From Primula veris (taxonomy: Eukaryota; Streptophyta; Magnoliopsida; Ericales; Primulaceae), in the NCBI GenBank assembly GCA_963682055.1, contig OY821744.1, forward strand, positions 5,434,835 to 5,498,834: a stretch of 64,000 nt of DNA, in the 5' to 3' direction. Below the pieces are notes generated by a model. That model worked only from the letters and a program-made list of their open reading frames with translations. It was not told where the DNA came from and made no database searches. Position 1 is the stretch's first letter, and every line of letters starts with the position of its first letter. Shown one piece after another: positions 47,397-59,655 of this stretch. A program made the translations under genes and the position numbers.

Positions 47397-48620
47397 TCAT
47401 ATGTATATGTATTTTGCAAGTTTATTTATAGATATAAATGTAAATTTGTAAAATAGTCCAACCGCAATAAAAAGCAAACGAACAATTCATTGATATTTCG
47501 TGTATGTACTATTAATACCACATTCATTTGTTATACCGCCGTAGTCCGAAGGTATTGTTAGTCCCATTATTTACCGTATTACTTACAGAGAACTTGATGC
47601 AACCCATTCAACACCATAAACTATGCAACCCATTCAACACCATAAACTGTTTTCTATTAGAATTTTTTTTGATATTTTACTTCCCAGAAAGGCATGCTTC
47701 TGTGAAGACTGACATGATAATCGCAACACAGGTAGTCATGAAGTCAGTTTCAACTTCTTCTTTTGGCGGAAGTGGTTTGGACTTGTTTGGTTGATAGTTG
47801 TAGCATGTAGGGCTTGTTTGGGGTAACGCAACACATCCGGTCGTTTTGGTATCTCCTTTCATAGGAAAAGTCGATCAAACTAGTTCCAGCTATTGCTATG
47901 GTAACTTTATTACAAGGCCGGCTCTGGATATTTGCTACCGGTTAGTTACTAGAAAAGGTCAAACTCAGAGAAACTTTTGTCTATTGGCAACAAAAGTAAT
48001 TAGTTTAAACATTGAAGATGAATACTATTTATAAAAAAATTACAATTTGTATATTAAAGACGAGCTCTCACATCATAGTGCCATAGTGGCATTATGTTCC
48101 AAAGATATTTTACCTCGAGTTGATCCGAGTGTTTTTTTAAAACAGTCACTTTATATGACTGTTTATGGTACAGTTAGAAAATGGATGGTTAGATATTGTT
48201 TTTCAATAACTAATTTATTTTTTCTATTCTCAACAAATTAGAATTTGACAAATTAAAAACAAATTGTACAACAAACTAAAAATACAAATAAAAATATAGA
48301 ACCCTAGAGGGGCCTACCCTAAACGGGTTATGAGTCAGTCATATATGATTACTGTTTCCTGGTAATTCCGAGTTGATCCTTAGTTTGAAGACTTTTCCTT
48401 ATGATCACTTTAGTATTAAAGACTTGTTCCTTTGAAGCCTATATGTGTTTTAAGCCAAAACTAACTAATGGTTGCATATGAATATTACCGGCTTTAGTTT
48501 GTTTGGACAAGACACAAAATGTCAATAAAAAAGAGGCAAAGAAATAAACTAATGACAGATTATTTAAAATAGGTGAATAATCTGTTTTACCAAAAATAGT
48601 TTATCCTAATGTTTCCACCC
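46500..48620. other. intergenic with probable MITE remnant
   Basis: This holds the 3' flank of the subtilase and the promoter of the dirigent gene. At about 47165-47400 a block starting GGCCTCGTTTGGTACGATGA, followed by several 'gtaatatg' and 'ggag' motifs and a TA repeat (47367-47391), looks like one end of a DNA transposon. A 22-bp near-exact tandem ('gcaacccattcaacaccata') lies at about 47598-47645. No gene is recognised. Confidence 0.45.
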
Positions 48621-48624
48621 CATC

Positions 48625-48630
48625 TATAAG
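48625..48630 (+). promoter_or_regulatory. probable TATA box of the dirigent gene
   Basis: CTATAAGTA lies about 64-69 bp before the start codon and is followed by a CT-rich and then GA-rich leader, the usual spacing for a plant core promoter with a short 5' untranslated region. Confidence 0.45.
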
Positions 48631-48693
48631 TACATAAGTTTTCTCTCTTCATTCTTCATAACCCTCACTTGAGAGAGAGAAAAATAGAGAGAG

Positions 48694-49296
48694 ATGGAAG
48701 GAAAGATAAGCATAGTTATGCTGTTTATGCATATGGTAGTTTTTTCTATGTTCATAATAGCTACAATAATGCCTACGGCAAGTGGCATTATTGATCAAAA
48801 TACTAGAGGTGTTGAATCATGGTTTGCCAAAACTAGTTTTAAAAAGGAAAAAATAACTAAGCTTCATTTTTACTTCCATACAAAAAGGAGTGGACTGAGC
48901 CCAACTGCTGTACTTGTGGCCTCGGCAAACACGACCACCACATCGCCCTCCCTTTTTGGGGCAATTGTAATGATCGATGATCCATTGACCCTCGGGGTTG
49001 AGCCCCACTCTACCGAACTTGGTCGAGCCAAGGGAATTTATGCTTCAGCCGATTTGAAAGAATTTGGGTTCCACATGACCTTAAACTTTGTATTCACAAC
49101 CGGAAAATACAATGGGAGTACTCTTAGCATGTTGTCTCATAACCCAGTGCTTCATAAATATCGCGAAATGTCAATTGTTGGCGGCACCGGGGTTTTCCGA
49201 CTAGCACGAGGAATCGCCACGGCAAAAACAATTTTTGTCGACTTCACCCTTTTTGATGCCATTGTTGAGTACAACATTGTTGTCTTCCATTATTGA
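48694..49296 (+). CDS. dirigent protein, single exon
   Basis: This intronless gene encodes 200 residues. A hydrophobic signal peptide (about residues 1-30) directs it to the apoplast. The dirigent beta-barrel follows: KLHFYFHTKRSG, PTAVLVASA, GAIVMIDDPLT, GRAKGIYASAD, LNFVFTTGKYNGSTLSML, REMSIVGGTGVFRLARGIA and DAIVEYNIVVFHY. Dirigent proteins guide stereoselective coupling of phenoxy radicals or related steps in lignan, lignin and terpenoid formation; the substrate here cannot be told. The Asp that usually follows the FYFH motif is Thr (FYFHTKRSG), which may change activity. An N-glycosylation sequon is visible in KYNGST. The start ATG has a purine-rich leader and a TATA box at a suitable distance. 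Intronless structure and a length of about 180-200 residues are typical of the family. Confidence 0.95.
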   Translation: MEGKISIVMLFMHMVVFSMFIIATIMPTASGIIDQNTRGVESWFAKTSFKKEKITKLHFYFHTKRSGLSPTAVLVASANTTTTSPSLFGAIVMIDDPLTLGVEPHSTELGRAKGIYASADLKEFGFHMTLNFVFTTGKYNGSTLSMLSHNPVLHKYREMSIVGGTGVFRLARGIATAKTIFVDFTLFDAIVEYNIVVFHY

Positions 49297-50346
49297 CGAT
49301 ATAATCTTCGAAAAGTTAAAAAAGGAGCAACAAGTCACTAGTTAATCACTTCATTGCAGAAAGTTTTCAAGTTGTTCAGATAAATTTGTTTTTTTTATGA
49401 ATTCTATTTTTTTGATTTTGTCTTTATCATAGAAATGGCAAAAAAACTTGCCCAATGCAGTGTAACTAATATATGTATTACATTCAATAATTAAAAAAAA
49501 AACCCTTATAAAATCACATTAAGAGAAAATTGGATTGAGATATTTAGTAACCCCTTTTACTAAATAGTGTCAGAGAGAATGAAGAATGAGGATGATTACT
49601 TTTAAGTTTTTAACATAAAGTACCTCGGTTGGTTATCAAACAGTTTTGAAAAAATTGAATTTTAAAAAGCCAGACTTATTTTGTAAATTTATTAATTTGA
49701 AGGGTTTTATGTAAATATTTGTTTTAAGGCCTCTAGACATAAAATATTAGTATAGATAACCACTATTTTACATGTAAATATGCAGATTCAAGGAATTAGG
49801 TTATTAGGAATATTGAGCAAGTATCAGATGGAGTATAAAATAGCGAAATTACGCTAAAGCGGACTCCCACAGTTTTTTTTAGTTATTTGAAATGCTTGTT
49901 TGTGATCATCTGCTCGTTAGTAATGTCTACAATTTTGAATTTTATTTTATTAAATTAGACAAACTAAAAAAGTAGAGCTTTCAATTACGTCATATTTTCC
50001 ATAATTCCTTGAGCCAATCTTACCGTTTCCTAAAATACGAAGAAATCATTATTTTTGAATAAAAATTTCAAACTAACGCGCAAAAAATACAAATTCCCGA
50101 AAAAGAATTGTGGATAAAACCTTGAGAAAGCAAAAAATTACACTTTTATAAAAACGAGAAAGACCATTAATGTTATCCACTTATCTACATCAATTGACCA
50201 TTATTGTGAGTTTATAAATTATACCTCTGATGGATTAAACTGAGAGAAATATTTCTTTTGGTAACAGAAGGTAATTAGCGAAAATACTGACCAGGAATTT
50301 TATAATTGTAAAAATTTATATTCTTCCATTCTTATGATAAAAACGA
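49297..50346. other. intergenic, no gene seen
   Basis: This is AT-rich spacer between the dirigent gene and tRNA-Thr, including the 3' untranslated region of the dirigent gene. No open frame of interest. Confidence 0.45.
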
Positions 50347-50418
50347 GCTTCCGTAGCATAGTGGTATTGCGTTCGCTTCGTAAGCGAAAGGTCGCGAGTT
50401 CGATCCTCGCCGGGAGCT
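50347..50418 (+). tRNA. tRNA-Thr(CGU)
   Basis: This 72-nt stretch folds as a tRNA. The acceptor GCTTCCG pairs with CGGGAGC and the D arm contains TAGCATAGTGGTATTGC. The anticodon stem TTCGC/GCGAA closes loop TTCGTAA with anticodon CGT, and the T arm carries GAGTTCGATCCTC. The B box is intact and a TTTT terminator follows at about 50427. The acceptor has one T-G wobble pair. It reads ACG threonine codons and appears functional; slight D-arm divergence (TAGCATAGTGG) leaves a small chance of a pseudogene. Confidence 0.93.
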
Positions 50419-51922
50419 CTGTTTAATTTTCGTATTTCTTTCTTTTTTTAATTGTTGCGAAAACGAATAAATTCTCGTATAGTTTCATAAAGCCGACCCC
50501 AAATTTTTGGGATAAATGCATAGTTTGATGATGATGATCAAATAAAAAGACTCAAATATAGTATTTTCTTATCACCAAGCTTCGAACTCATCTGATTGAA
50601 TCCGAAGATAGCGTATCTGAACTTCATTTGATTATTTTTTATTGTTTAACTCCCAAGGTAACTCATTTTTGATCATCCTTTTCTTTTTGTGTAGACAAGT
50701 AATAATATCTCCAAATCAAAACCAAGAATAGGAAGTAAATCAGATAAAAGCTTCAGACTCCTGCCGAGAATAGCGGTGTGTTTAGCCGTTAACAAGCCAC
50801 CACTCGATCATGTGAAGAAATGTGCCTGGAGTTCAATCAACCGAATCGTTTGTTGCGGCTGACCAGGCTAACACATGATCCCATGAATTTGAAAGTGTTC
50901 AGATTTTGCAAACAGCCAATCTGAACGGCCTCGTATTTCCAACCCGCACAATCTCATGAACCCATGAAGGAATCAACCACCATTTATGATTTGATCTTTT
51001 ATTAAGAAAACTTTTATTACCACTAGTGAAGCTTGGACTCATTTGATCTACTCTATTATTGAATACCGTATATCTTTTTCTCACCTTGTTTAGTAAATTT
51101 GAATTTGGTAAAATGATTTTTTAAATTGCTTTAGTACGTGCATGTGTGTGTATATATTAGTAACCCAAGGTATGCAATGCGTGCGATTGATTTATATATG
51201 TGAGATTGAAGAATTTTTATGGAAATAATCCATCTACAGAATGCGTGTTGAGAGGGGGGAAAGAGAGGGGCACCTTGTAAATGCAGTTTTTCTTTTTCTT
51301 ACGAGAAGGGGAACAGTTTTTTGTTTTTTTACATGAAACATTTGTAGAATAATCGAGTTCACAGGGGTATTTTGTAAATAAGTTTGTCGGCCTCATAAGG
51401 TCTCCTCACATATATAATAAGAATAGATATTCGTTCTTTCTTCCCGCCCCTTGACAAAAATTGTAACGACCACATGCAATTAATAACGAAGAGCTGTACT
51501 AAGTACTACCACCCATGAAACGAGCAACTAAATCCTCAAATAATGTTTTCAGACGAACAGTTGACCTTTAAACATGTGCCTTCATTTTTTGATGGCGTAC
51601 ATAAACAGTAAACCTTGTGACAGTGAAGACGCCCTCAGTGCCATACACCGACAACTTTATCGATGTGATTTGTAATCGGAATTGAAAAAGGCCACAAATA
51701 GACATGAGAAACTAAGATAATCTTACAAAAACAAAAACATATGCAATGGAATGAATTTGGTTTTCATATTTTGATAGACTAATAATCCATGATAACTTTA
51801 TGTCCCGAGTCACAACATCAAACAATAGAATCGAAGACACGGTCCACGTTTTTAAATGCTAGAAGGTAAAAACTTGAGAGAAAGGATTACAAAGTAGAGA
51901 GAGAATGAGAGTTCAAAGTTCA
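50419..51922. other. intergenic, no gene seen
   Basis: This is spacer DNA between tRNA-Thr and the 3' end of the proteasome gene. The block at about 51140-51430, with 'gtaacccaaggtatgcaatgc' at one end and 'catatataataagaatagat' at the other, looks like a transposon or Helitron-type remnant. No coding sequence is recognised. Confidence 0.4.
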
Positions 51923-54900
51923 TTAGTCTCGCTCGCTAATAGCAACCAAGTGCTCGTCAATTTCTTCAATCGACAACACTCTGAAAGCAGGATTTTCTAT
52001 ACTCACAACACCAACCTGCCAATCAATGACAAATCATATCAGACATTCATAGCTAAAGGAACTATTATTTAAAATCTAAGCTTAGATAACAGTGTCCGTA
52101 TAATATATACAGTATCTGAAATATTAGACAGTTAAAAGTAGAGAAGAATAGCATGTACTAATTAAAGCTCATGCCTTAAAACTTTTAACACACTCAGATA
52201 TGAAAGAAAGATGTGAGCCAAAATCCGTCAAAATAAATAACTATGAAATACTAGTGCACATTTAATTCAGATAGAATCTTAAATGCCTATAGATGATTAC
52301 CAATTGTTTTGATCATATATGTGATAATGACATCTAATGGTGTTCTAAATAATGTCACCTGGATAACGGTTTGTTATGGTACGTAATATACATACACGTA
52401 AGTGATATGCTAGGTGTTCTGGTCTGTGGTACGATTGGCTGAACTTAGTTTCCAATGCTATTTTAGATTAGAATATGTTTGCGTGTAAGTTAAAGTATGA
52501 TGGAGGGAAACTTTAAAGTTATTTTAACTCAACTATTATATAACTGATAAACTATAGAATGCAACTTCAAGCCTCTAAAAATCTAGCAATAACATAGGCT
52601 TAGCAGGTTGCTAAAAAAACAGTTCAGCACCCGAAATAACATGTTAGATATGTGACCAGCTGAACAAAGTAAATGGGGGTTTTAAAAGAACTGTAAAAAT
52701 AGGCACTTCAGTGGATACACCAGAACGCAAGCCATTTCATCCAGAAATTTCAAAAGCAACGGATTAAACATGTGGTGTGCAAATACACAACCAATTAAAA
52801 ATTACAGACTCACTCTTTCTGACCTCATACTTCAAAGTTCCTCGTATATCACCTTGTGTATTATCCTATACTAAATTACTTTCACTGGAGAAAAAACATC
52901 CAAAACTACTGTACAAAGTAAAGAAGAGTATAACCACAGAAGTAGTACAACAGAAAGACAATACCTCAATCTCAGTAGCCTTGAAATCCTCTTGCAGAAC
53001 TGATTGAAGAGCAGATATAGCAGTCTACACAAAAGAACCAAATAAGCAATATCAGGACCTTCAAACATATACATGCATGGCAAACTTCTGGACCATTGAA
53101 ACAGTCATCTCATTTACAACACAATATTTACAAGAGAAAAACCAACAGAAGGATTGTAGTTTTGCATGAGATGCAACCACCCCCAACCCCCGACACACAG
53201 ATGTTCAGGTTAAAAAATTACAAATAAGCTTAGTCTCCACTTTTAAAATGATAAGAGCTTAGAACAGAGAAGCAACGAAGACCATTTTCATAAGCTGTAA
53301 AAAAAAAAGTTTCACTAAAAGACCACAAAAGTTACTGATAAGCGGGGACTTGAATAACTATTTCGATTTAGATGTTCAAAAGTGATATTGGCAAACTAGT
53401 ACTGTTATAGATGGTTCAGCATGGATGTCATGCTAAGATATAACTGAATTATAAAACCTATGCTGCAGATTGTGGATTAAAAAAAAAATCAAATCTTGTT
53501 CACTTAAAGGTTAGTAGGAGAGATGACAAATTTAAATTGGCTGAACACCTTATTAAGCTAACTTTATGAGCAATAGTTTTTGACAGCTTGTCAGACAATT
53601 TCAATAACTAGATCACTTGTAATGAACAACACATAGCAGTGAAAATCCAAAATCCTACAAGGAACAAAAAAAGGAGGAGTAAATCGTATAACAAGCCTAA
53701 AATGACATAGGCTGACAGTTCTAAACAAGCATAGTACTTTCAAAATCCATTTACAAATAAAGAATAATAAGCACCTGCACTGTTTCATCGTAGGAGAAAG
53801 CAGGATCATTCTTCATTTTCTTCTCAAGGAAGTTTATAGCCTCTTGATCTTTTGATCCAGCACTTGTTGCCTGTGTCAAAGTTGTCATCACAAAACTCAT
53901 TTATCAAATCATAAAATAACTCACAAAATAAAGCAAATTTGCAGTAATGCCTTTTATTTTATCAACATTTACACGTTCATAAAAGTGCCAATTACCTTGT
54001 GCCCAAAGAAGTGGCCAGCTGGATCACACTTGAAAAGCTGAGGACCCTTCTCCTCATCAATACCCAAAACCATAGCAACTGCACAAAAAAGTGGCAAAAG
54101 TATTGTAGTCTCATTAGAAGCAACAGCATGGTGTATAATTGTAAGCAATGGCTACATACACAAACGGATAATTGAACTTAAATTTGGTTTTGTACACTGC
54201 ATAAAACATCACAGCTTTTGGACTCAGATAGAAAAAGACATGACAGAATAGTGTATTTTTTTTACTTTTGGTAACTACTTGGTAACCCCAATTATGTCCT
54301 TTTCTATTTGGTACAGGAATATACTTGTTATGGCAAAATGTAACATTAGTCTAATGATTGCTAATTTTTCGTAGGTTGGCGTACAAAATCGAAATATGAT
54401 AGTATGTTAACCCACTAAAATGCAACCGATGTCCTGAAAATAGATGAAGGGACTAAATAGCGGACCTATTCCAAGAGGCCTCATATAGGCGTGTTGAGTA
54501 TATATCTGAGATTTGTCTGCAATCCTGAAATAAACATATGACAAATCCCCCAAATGAGAAACTAAAGAGCATACACTGCAATAAAGTCATTATCATCAAT
54601 CAAAATGAGCTGAATAAACTAACCATCGAGATAATACATCCACGGGCATTTCATAACCATATTTGAAACGGAACTCAGCTGCTTCGTTTCTTGCTTGCTG
54701 AACTAATGACCTCGCATCAGCTGAAATTGCAAAAACAAAAACAAAACAGACTATGACTCAACCTTGCATTTTAATAGTTGAATCTATTATTTGTGAACCA
54801 TAATAGTCAAAGCTAATGGTCCATATACAGCGAAATCAAAAGTTTTGAATAAAAGAAAAAGCAGGTAAAAAAAGTGCACTCCCAAATGTAGTGAGGCATC

Positions 54901-57900
54901 CAATTTCATAAACATGCTAGAAGAATACTCACCATCTTAAGCAAACCTAAATCTCATTCAAATTCGATAACAAGTTTATTTCACCCCGAGTCATTTTCTT
55001 TTAAGATATCAAAAACTTTCAATGACTAAACTTTATATGCTTGCCTTTCATATCAGTTCAAAGAGATTATCCTCAATACAGCAGTTCAAGTTTCATCAGG
55101 TTAGTTTACTACACCAGATTGCTATCCTATAACTTCTTATTATTGATTTACCTCAACCTTAGCAGACTCTATATGGGAACTTGGAGCTATTGAACACTAG
55201 CTTTTGTGTCCACCTAAATTCTGAATAACTATAAAACATAACCTAGATACCACAACACCGGTACTTTTAATCGAATCATTACATATAAATTGTGACTTTG
55301 TGATAATATCATCCAAATACTAGATCGTTTTCCTCTACATGCAGTTCAATAACATGTTTCCAGTTTAACTACTCATTTCACTTATCTAAATGCTTTGAAA
55401 TCATCATGAGCTTTAGGAGGTCCAGTATATTACACGAACCTAATCATGATCCTGAATAGTCATGATTGATAGATGATATAAAAAAAACGAAATCTGCAGT
55501 GTCACTACAGCAAACCAGGATCATATTCCTTGCTAGGCCAAAGGGGACAAGCGTGTGAATTACGCAAACCATAAATTTGAAGTTTCTACGTATAGGTCTG
55601 TGTTCCACAACTTTAAGCAGGGTAATTCTTGTTAATGCAATTCAAATTACATAGAAGGAGCGAGATGATTAAGAAACCTGTCATGCCAGTGGCCAATAAG
55701 CCCAGGGTTTTGGTAATTGGAAACAGGTGGCTGACACTAGTCTGGTCCAACAGTTTATCCTGCGAAATCAAATCACATAGTCATTTTTCAAATTACAAAA
55801 ATGGGGCATACGTGGTGAGCAGCAGAAAGTAATTTTTTCTTTCTTTCTAATTTTACTTACAAGTATAGTTTGTTTGACAAACGCTGAACAACGACGTAGT
55901 TAAAACTCGACTTAAAAAGTATACCTTTGATCATCTTTCCACAAAAATCTATACTTGCCAACTTATATATACTATTTTACCAGCTACTATTTTTACTACT
56001 CACATTTCCATCGCTTTAACTTTCTATTGAAGCACCTAAATAAATTTTTACTTGAAGGTACAGGGTTAACCACCGGCAAAAAAGTAGGATTTGTCCTAGT
56101 TAGTGACCAGAAAAAAGAAATGCTAGATCAAGCTTTTAAAATACACATCTCCACACAACAATTATACGAACCGGGACTTTCTTCTGTGTGACAACGCATA
56201 CGGAGTCCTTGCCGCGCACGCCAATTGATGTTGTCCCAGACGACTTCACAGCCTTGAATGCATACTCTGAATTTGCACTCAACAATTCAATAGTTTAGAT
56301 CACTTAAAAGATGGGTATCTCAAGATTAGTCCTTAAATGCTCAGTTACCTAGAGACGGTGGTTTATTTTTATTTTAATATATACAGGTTTATACGGGTCT
56401 TTGCAAACAACGCTACTGTAGATCAGATTACAAGACTAGCATTGAAATGCTTAATTTTTATAAAAAATGGGTTTAATTTGACAGAAAGAGGACAAAGAGA
56501 TCATGAGTAACTCTAATAACTGTCGATTAAAAGTTCAGAAGTTTTCGGTGTTAAGAAAAACAAGTACGTAAGGCGAAATCCCTCGGTACTTCACTATGAG
56601 TTAAGTAGGCAGAGGCAAATATTTCTCTTTCAAAAGAATAAGTCGCCAAAAAACATATATGCATCTTAAAAACCGGTACTTAATGGAGTTACATTATATT
56701 AGCTTCATTGTGGTTTTTGTTGGACTCCACAAACAACGTTTTAGTTCACTCAGATCACCCAATAACATATGCATATCTCAAGATTAGTACACAACTTTTT
56801 CGATTAGCTTGAACAGGTTGGGTATTATTGGATATAAAGTTTTTCCATTAGATTACCCAATAACATCTGCACATCATGAATAATTAAAATGCTGAACAAG
56901 CTAGAGCAAATTGAAGTAATTTAATTGATATTCAAAAGGGGTATTTGCAACACATTAGATCACCCAATAACTATGCATATCTCAAGAGTAGTACAGATCT
57001 TTCCAATTAGCCAGAGAAGGTTGGGGTAATTTCAAAGAAAATTGAAAGGGTTTTCTCTGATACATTAAATCACCCCATAACATATACATAACTCAAGAGT
57101 CGAGACTCAAGACTAACTCAAGAATGCTGAATTCCAGAAAAGCAAATTGTGGGTCATTTGATTAGAAATTAAATGGGTATTTGCAACACATTAGATCACC
57201 CAATAACACGTGATAACTCAAGACTAGTACAAAAATGCTTAATTACCCACAGCAGGTTTTTTTATTTATTATAATTGATAGTTAAATTGGCAACACCATT
57301 AGCTATACTGCTAGAGCGTGTTAGGGAGAATTTGATTGGAAATTAATAGGGTATCTACAAGACTACACATGAAATCACTAAATAACATACACATAACTCT
57401 CTACTATCACAAAAACTCTGAATTAGCTATAGGAAATTGTGGGTAATTTAACTGGAACTTAAAGGGTATACACAAAATAACCCAATAACATCTGCATAAC
57501 ACAAAACTGACACAAAAATGCTTAATTAGCTAAAGCAAATTAAGGGTAACTTGATTGGAAACTAAAAGGGTATCTACAACACATTAAATCGCCCAATAAC
57601 ATACACATAACTCAAATACTAGAGCAAAACGGGGCTAAATTGATTCGAAATCAAAGGGGCATCTACAATACGTTATATCACCCAATAACATATACATAAC
57701 TTAATACTAACAAAAAAATGCTTAATTAGCTATAGCAAATCAAGAGCACTGTTTTGAAAAGCTGGTTTCGTAGTAAAAAAAAACCCGATTCAAAACTTAT
57801 AAAAAGCTTCAAAAAACTCGCTTTTAGCAGCTCTTGCAAAACGCTTTAGCTAAGTTTTGGCATTTTAAAACAATGATTAAGAGTAAATTGATTGAAAATT

Positions 57901-58344
57901 AAAAGGGGGGGTATTTGCATACATTAAATAACCCAATAACATCTTATCTAACACAAAAATGCCTAATTCAATTAAAAACCCAAAAGGGTTTATTTAACAT
58001 AACTAGATCACCAAAATTAACAGATACAAAACCTAATACTAGTACATAGATAACGAGGTACTACGGTAAATAAGATAGTAAAGATAAATACTATTTAATT
58101 AGGGTAATTACCAATTAAAACCTAAAATAATTTATTTAACACAACTAGATCACCGAAATAAACAGATATAAATCGCAATACACAGATACTGAATTAGTAG
58201 GGTAAAAAAGTGTTTAAAAAAACAAGATGAATAAATATAATTGAAAAAAGGGTAAATAGGGTAATTACCAACTTGAAAAAGGCGACCCTCGGGGGAGAAA
58301 ATGGTGATATGGCGATCGTAACCTGCTCCGCTTCCTCTACTCAT
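51923..58344 (-). CDS. PAA: 20S proteasome subunit alpha type-6, nine exons
   Basis: Exons on the minus strand are 58269-58344, 56172-56266, 55678-55759, 54624-54720, 54466-54524, 53996-54078, 53775-53870, 52965-53024 and 51923-52015, totalling 741 nt and 246 residues, the exact length of plant alpha-6 (PAA1/PAA2). The product is a structural subunit of the alpha ring that gates the 20S core. It begins [20 protein letters not shown], continues [20 protein letters not shown] with the alpha-type signature, then [100 protein letters not shown] and ends [18 protein letters not shown]. As expected for an alpha subunit there is no N-terminal catalytic Thr. All introns are GT-AG. Intron 1 (about 2.0 kb) is made largely of a degenerate minisatellite. 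TTA, TA and GA microsatellites lie just upstream of the start. Confidence 0.97.
56745..58180. repeat. degenerate ~110-bp minisatellite in PAA intron 1
   Basis: A unit built around 'gatcacccaataacatata', then 'cataactcaaga.tagtac', 'aaatgcttaattagct' and 'ttgattggaaattaaaaggg' recurs at irregular 80-130 bp spacing. Recognisable cores start at about 56752, 56861, 56959, 57069, 57194, 57374, 57477, 57587, 57677, 57925, 58006 and 58148, with a weak outlier near 56318. Units differ by many substitutions, so the array is old. It occupies most of the first intron of the proteasome gene. Confidence 0.85.
57747..57875. mobile_element. small hAT-type MITE inside the minisatellite
   Basis: About 129 bp interrupts one minisatellite unit. 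Its ends are CACTGTTTTGAAA and, read inward from the right, CATTGTTTTAAAA. It is flanked by the 8-bp near-duplication ATCAAGAG (57739-57746) and ATTAAGAG (57876-57883), one base apart. The length of the duplication and the CA-type termini fit a hAT element. It has no coding capacity. Confidence 0.7.
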
Positions 58345-58362
58345 TATTACTCTTCAAATCTG

Positions 58363-58363
<1 letters not shown>

Positions 58364-58397
<34 letters not shown>

Positions 58398-58427
58398 CTG
58401 TATCTATATATATTTGTATGTATATGT

Positions 58428-58460
<33 letters not shown>
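58364..58460. repeat. TTA, TA and AG microsatellites before PAA
   Basis: Upstream of the minus-strand start codon (58344) lie a TTA trinucleotide run (about 58364-58391), a TA run (about 58429-58445) and an AG run (58445-58460). On the gene's strand the AG run reads CT, so the order CT then TA towards the start matches that at RBX1 and the subtilase. Confidence 0.9.
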
Positions 58461-59655
58461 TATAATAGAGAGTAAGCTTTTTCTCCAAGACAGAAGAGTA
58501 TACAAGCTTTAATTGGAGAAGAAATATTAATAAATGACTAAATTACCCTTATTATAGGTTTTTTATTACTATCAAATTTCCCCAATTAGATTTTAACTTT
58601 TTAACTTTTTAACTTTTTAATGGTTTCATGTTTAGTTTGGTTGCGGCATTATTAGTTCCGAGACTGATAATTCCGTAGAGATAATGAGTAGGTTTTGAAA
58701 TATGTTCCAAATGCATCAAATTTGGATCATTTGATGTATGACTGTATTTTATAATCTGGACCGATATTATCCGATCAAACATGGGTTTTACAGACCATAC
58801 TGCATTTGTTCTCTAATCCAAATGTCTCGGTACCCCAACCAAACATGACCTTATTTCACGGGGTTGGTAAAAAAAAAAAACCTTAGTTGTTGTGACACAC
58901 ATTACTAAGTGTTTGTGATTTTGTATTTATCTGTAATGAACTTCAGTGTGTGTTCGTGTGGTTGAAATTCTATATTTTCGTTATATATTAATATAATTAT
59001 GTCCATCTCTTTGTTATAGAAAACAAATTGAAATTTTACGCTCCCAAAAATAATACGTTTTATCCGTTCTACGTTGAGCAAAAATAATACGTTTTATCCG
59101 TTCTATGTTGAGCTAAAAGTTAACTTATATACGCTTCGTTATCGTTACAATTAAATAATGAAGAAAATGAGTTTCACGATACGTTAAAGTGAAAACTTAG
59201 ATACATTTTTTTTAAGAATATTATAAAAAAAAAACATGCTAACACGTTATAAAATTGTCAATTTGACATTAAACCTCAAATTACATAGTCTATTTGGTGT
59301 AACTGCATGCTTAATAAAATTAGGATTTTAGCTATATGACCAAATGTTAAGTACTCTAATATCAAATTTGCACCACAAATTTAATCTAGGAACCAGTAAA
59401 AAACCTAAATTTAGACCGAACAAGTTTATTGTCGCGTACTTTATTTAATATCGATCCAAGTTTTAATAACGCTTTTTATTTGTCTGAAACCTCGAAACAC
59501 ATACTTTATATATAAACAAACATCCCTACTATCGACATCGATAGATTCGATACATCCTATTACCGTAGTATTACCACCACCATTCAGACGAGGCTTGGAA
59601 AAGAACTTACAAACATGAACTAGAGGAGGCCCTCGCTACTTCTCTCAAAGTTTAA
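58461..59655. other. intergenic with probable MITE
   Basis: This holds the PAA promoter side and AT-rich spacer. At about 58628-58855 a 230-bp block has imperfect inverted ends ('tagtttggttgcgg...ccgagac' against 'gtctcggtaccccaaccaaac'), consistent with a MITE. A 37-bp tandem ('aaaaataatacgttttatcc' type) lies at about 59046-59110. No gene is seen, and in particular I find no N-terminal exons for the phosphatase fragment downstream. Confidence 0.5.
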
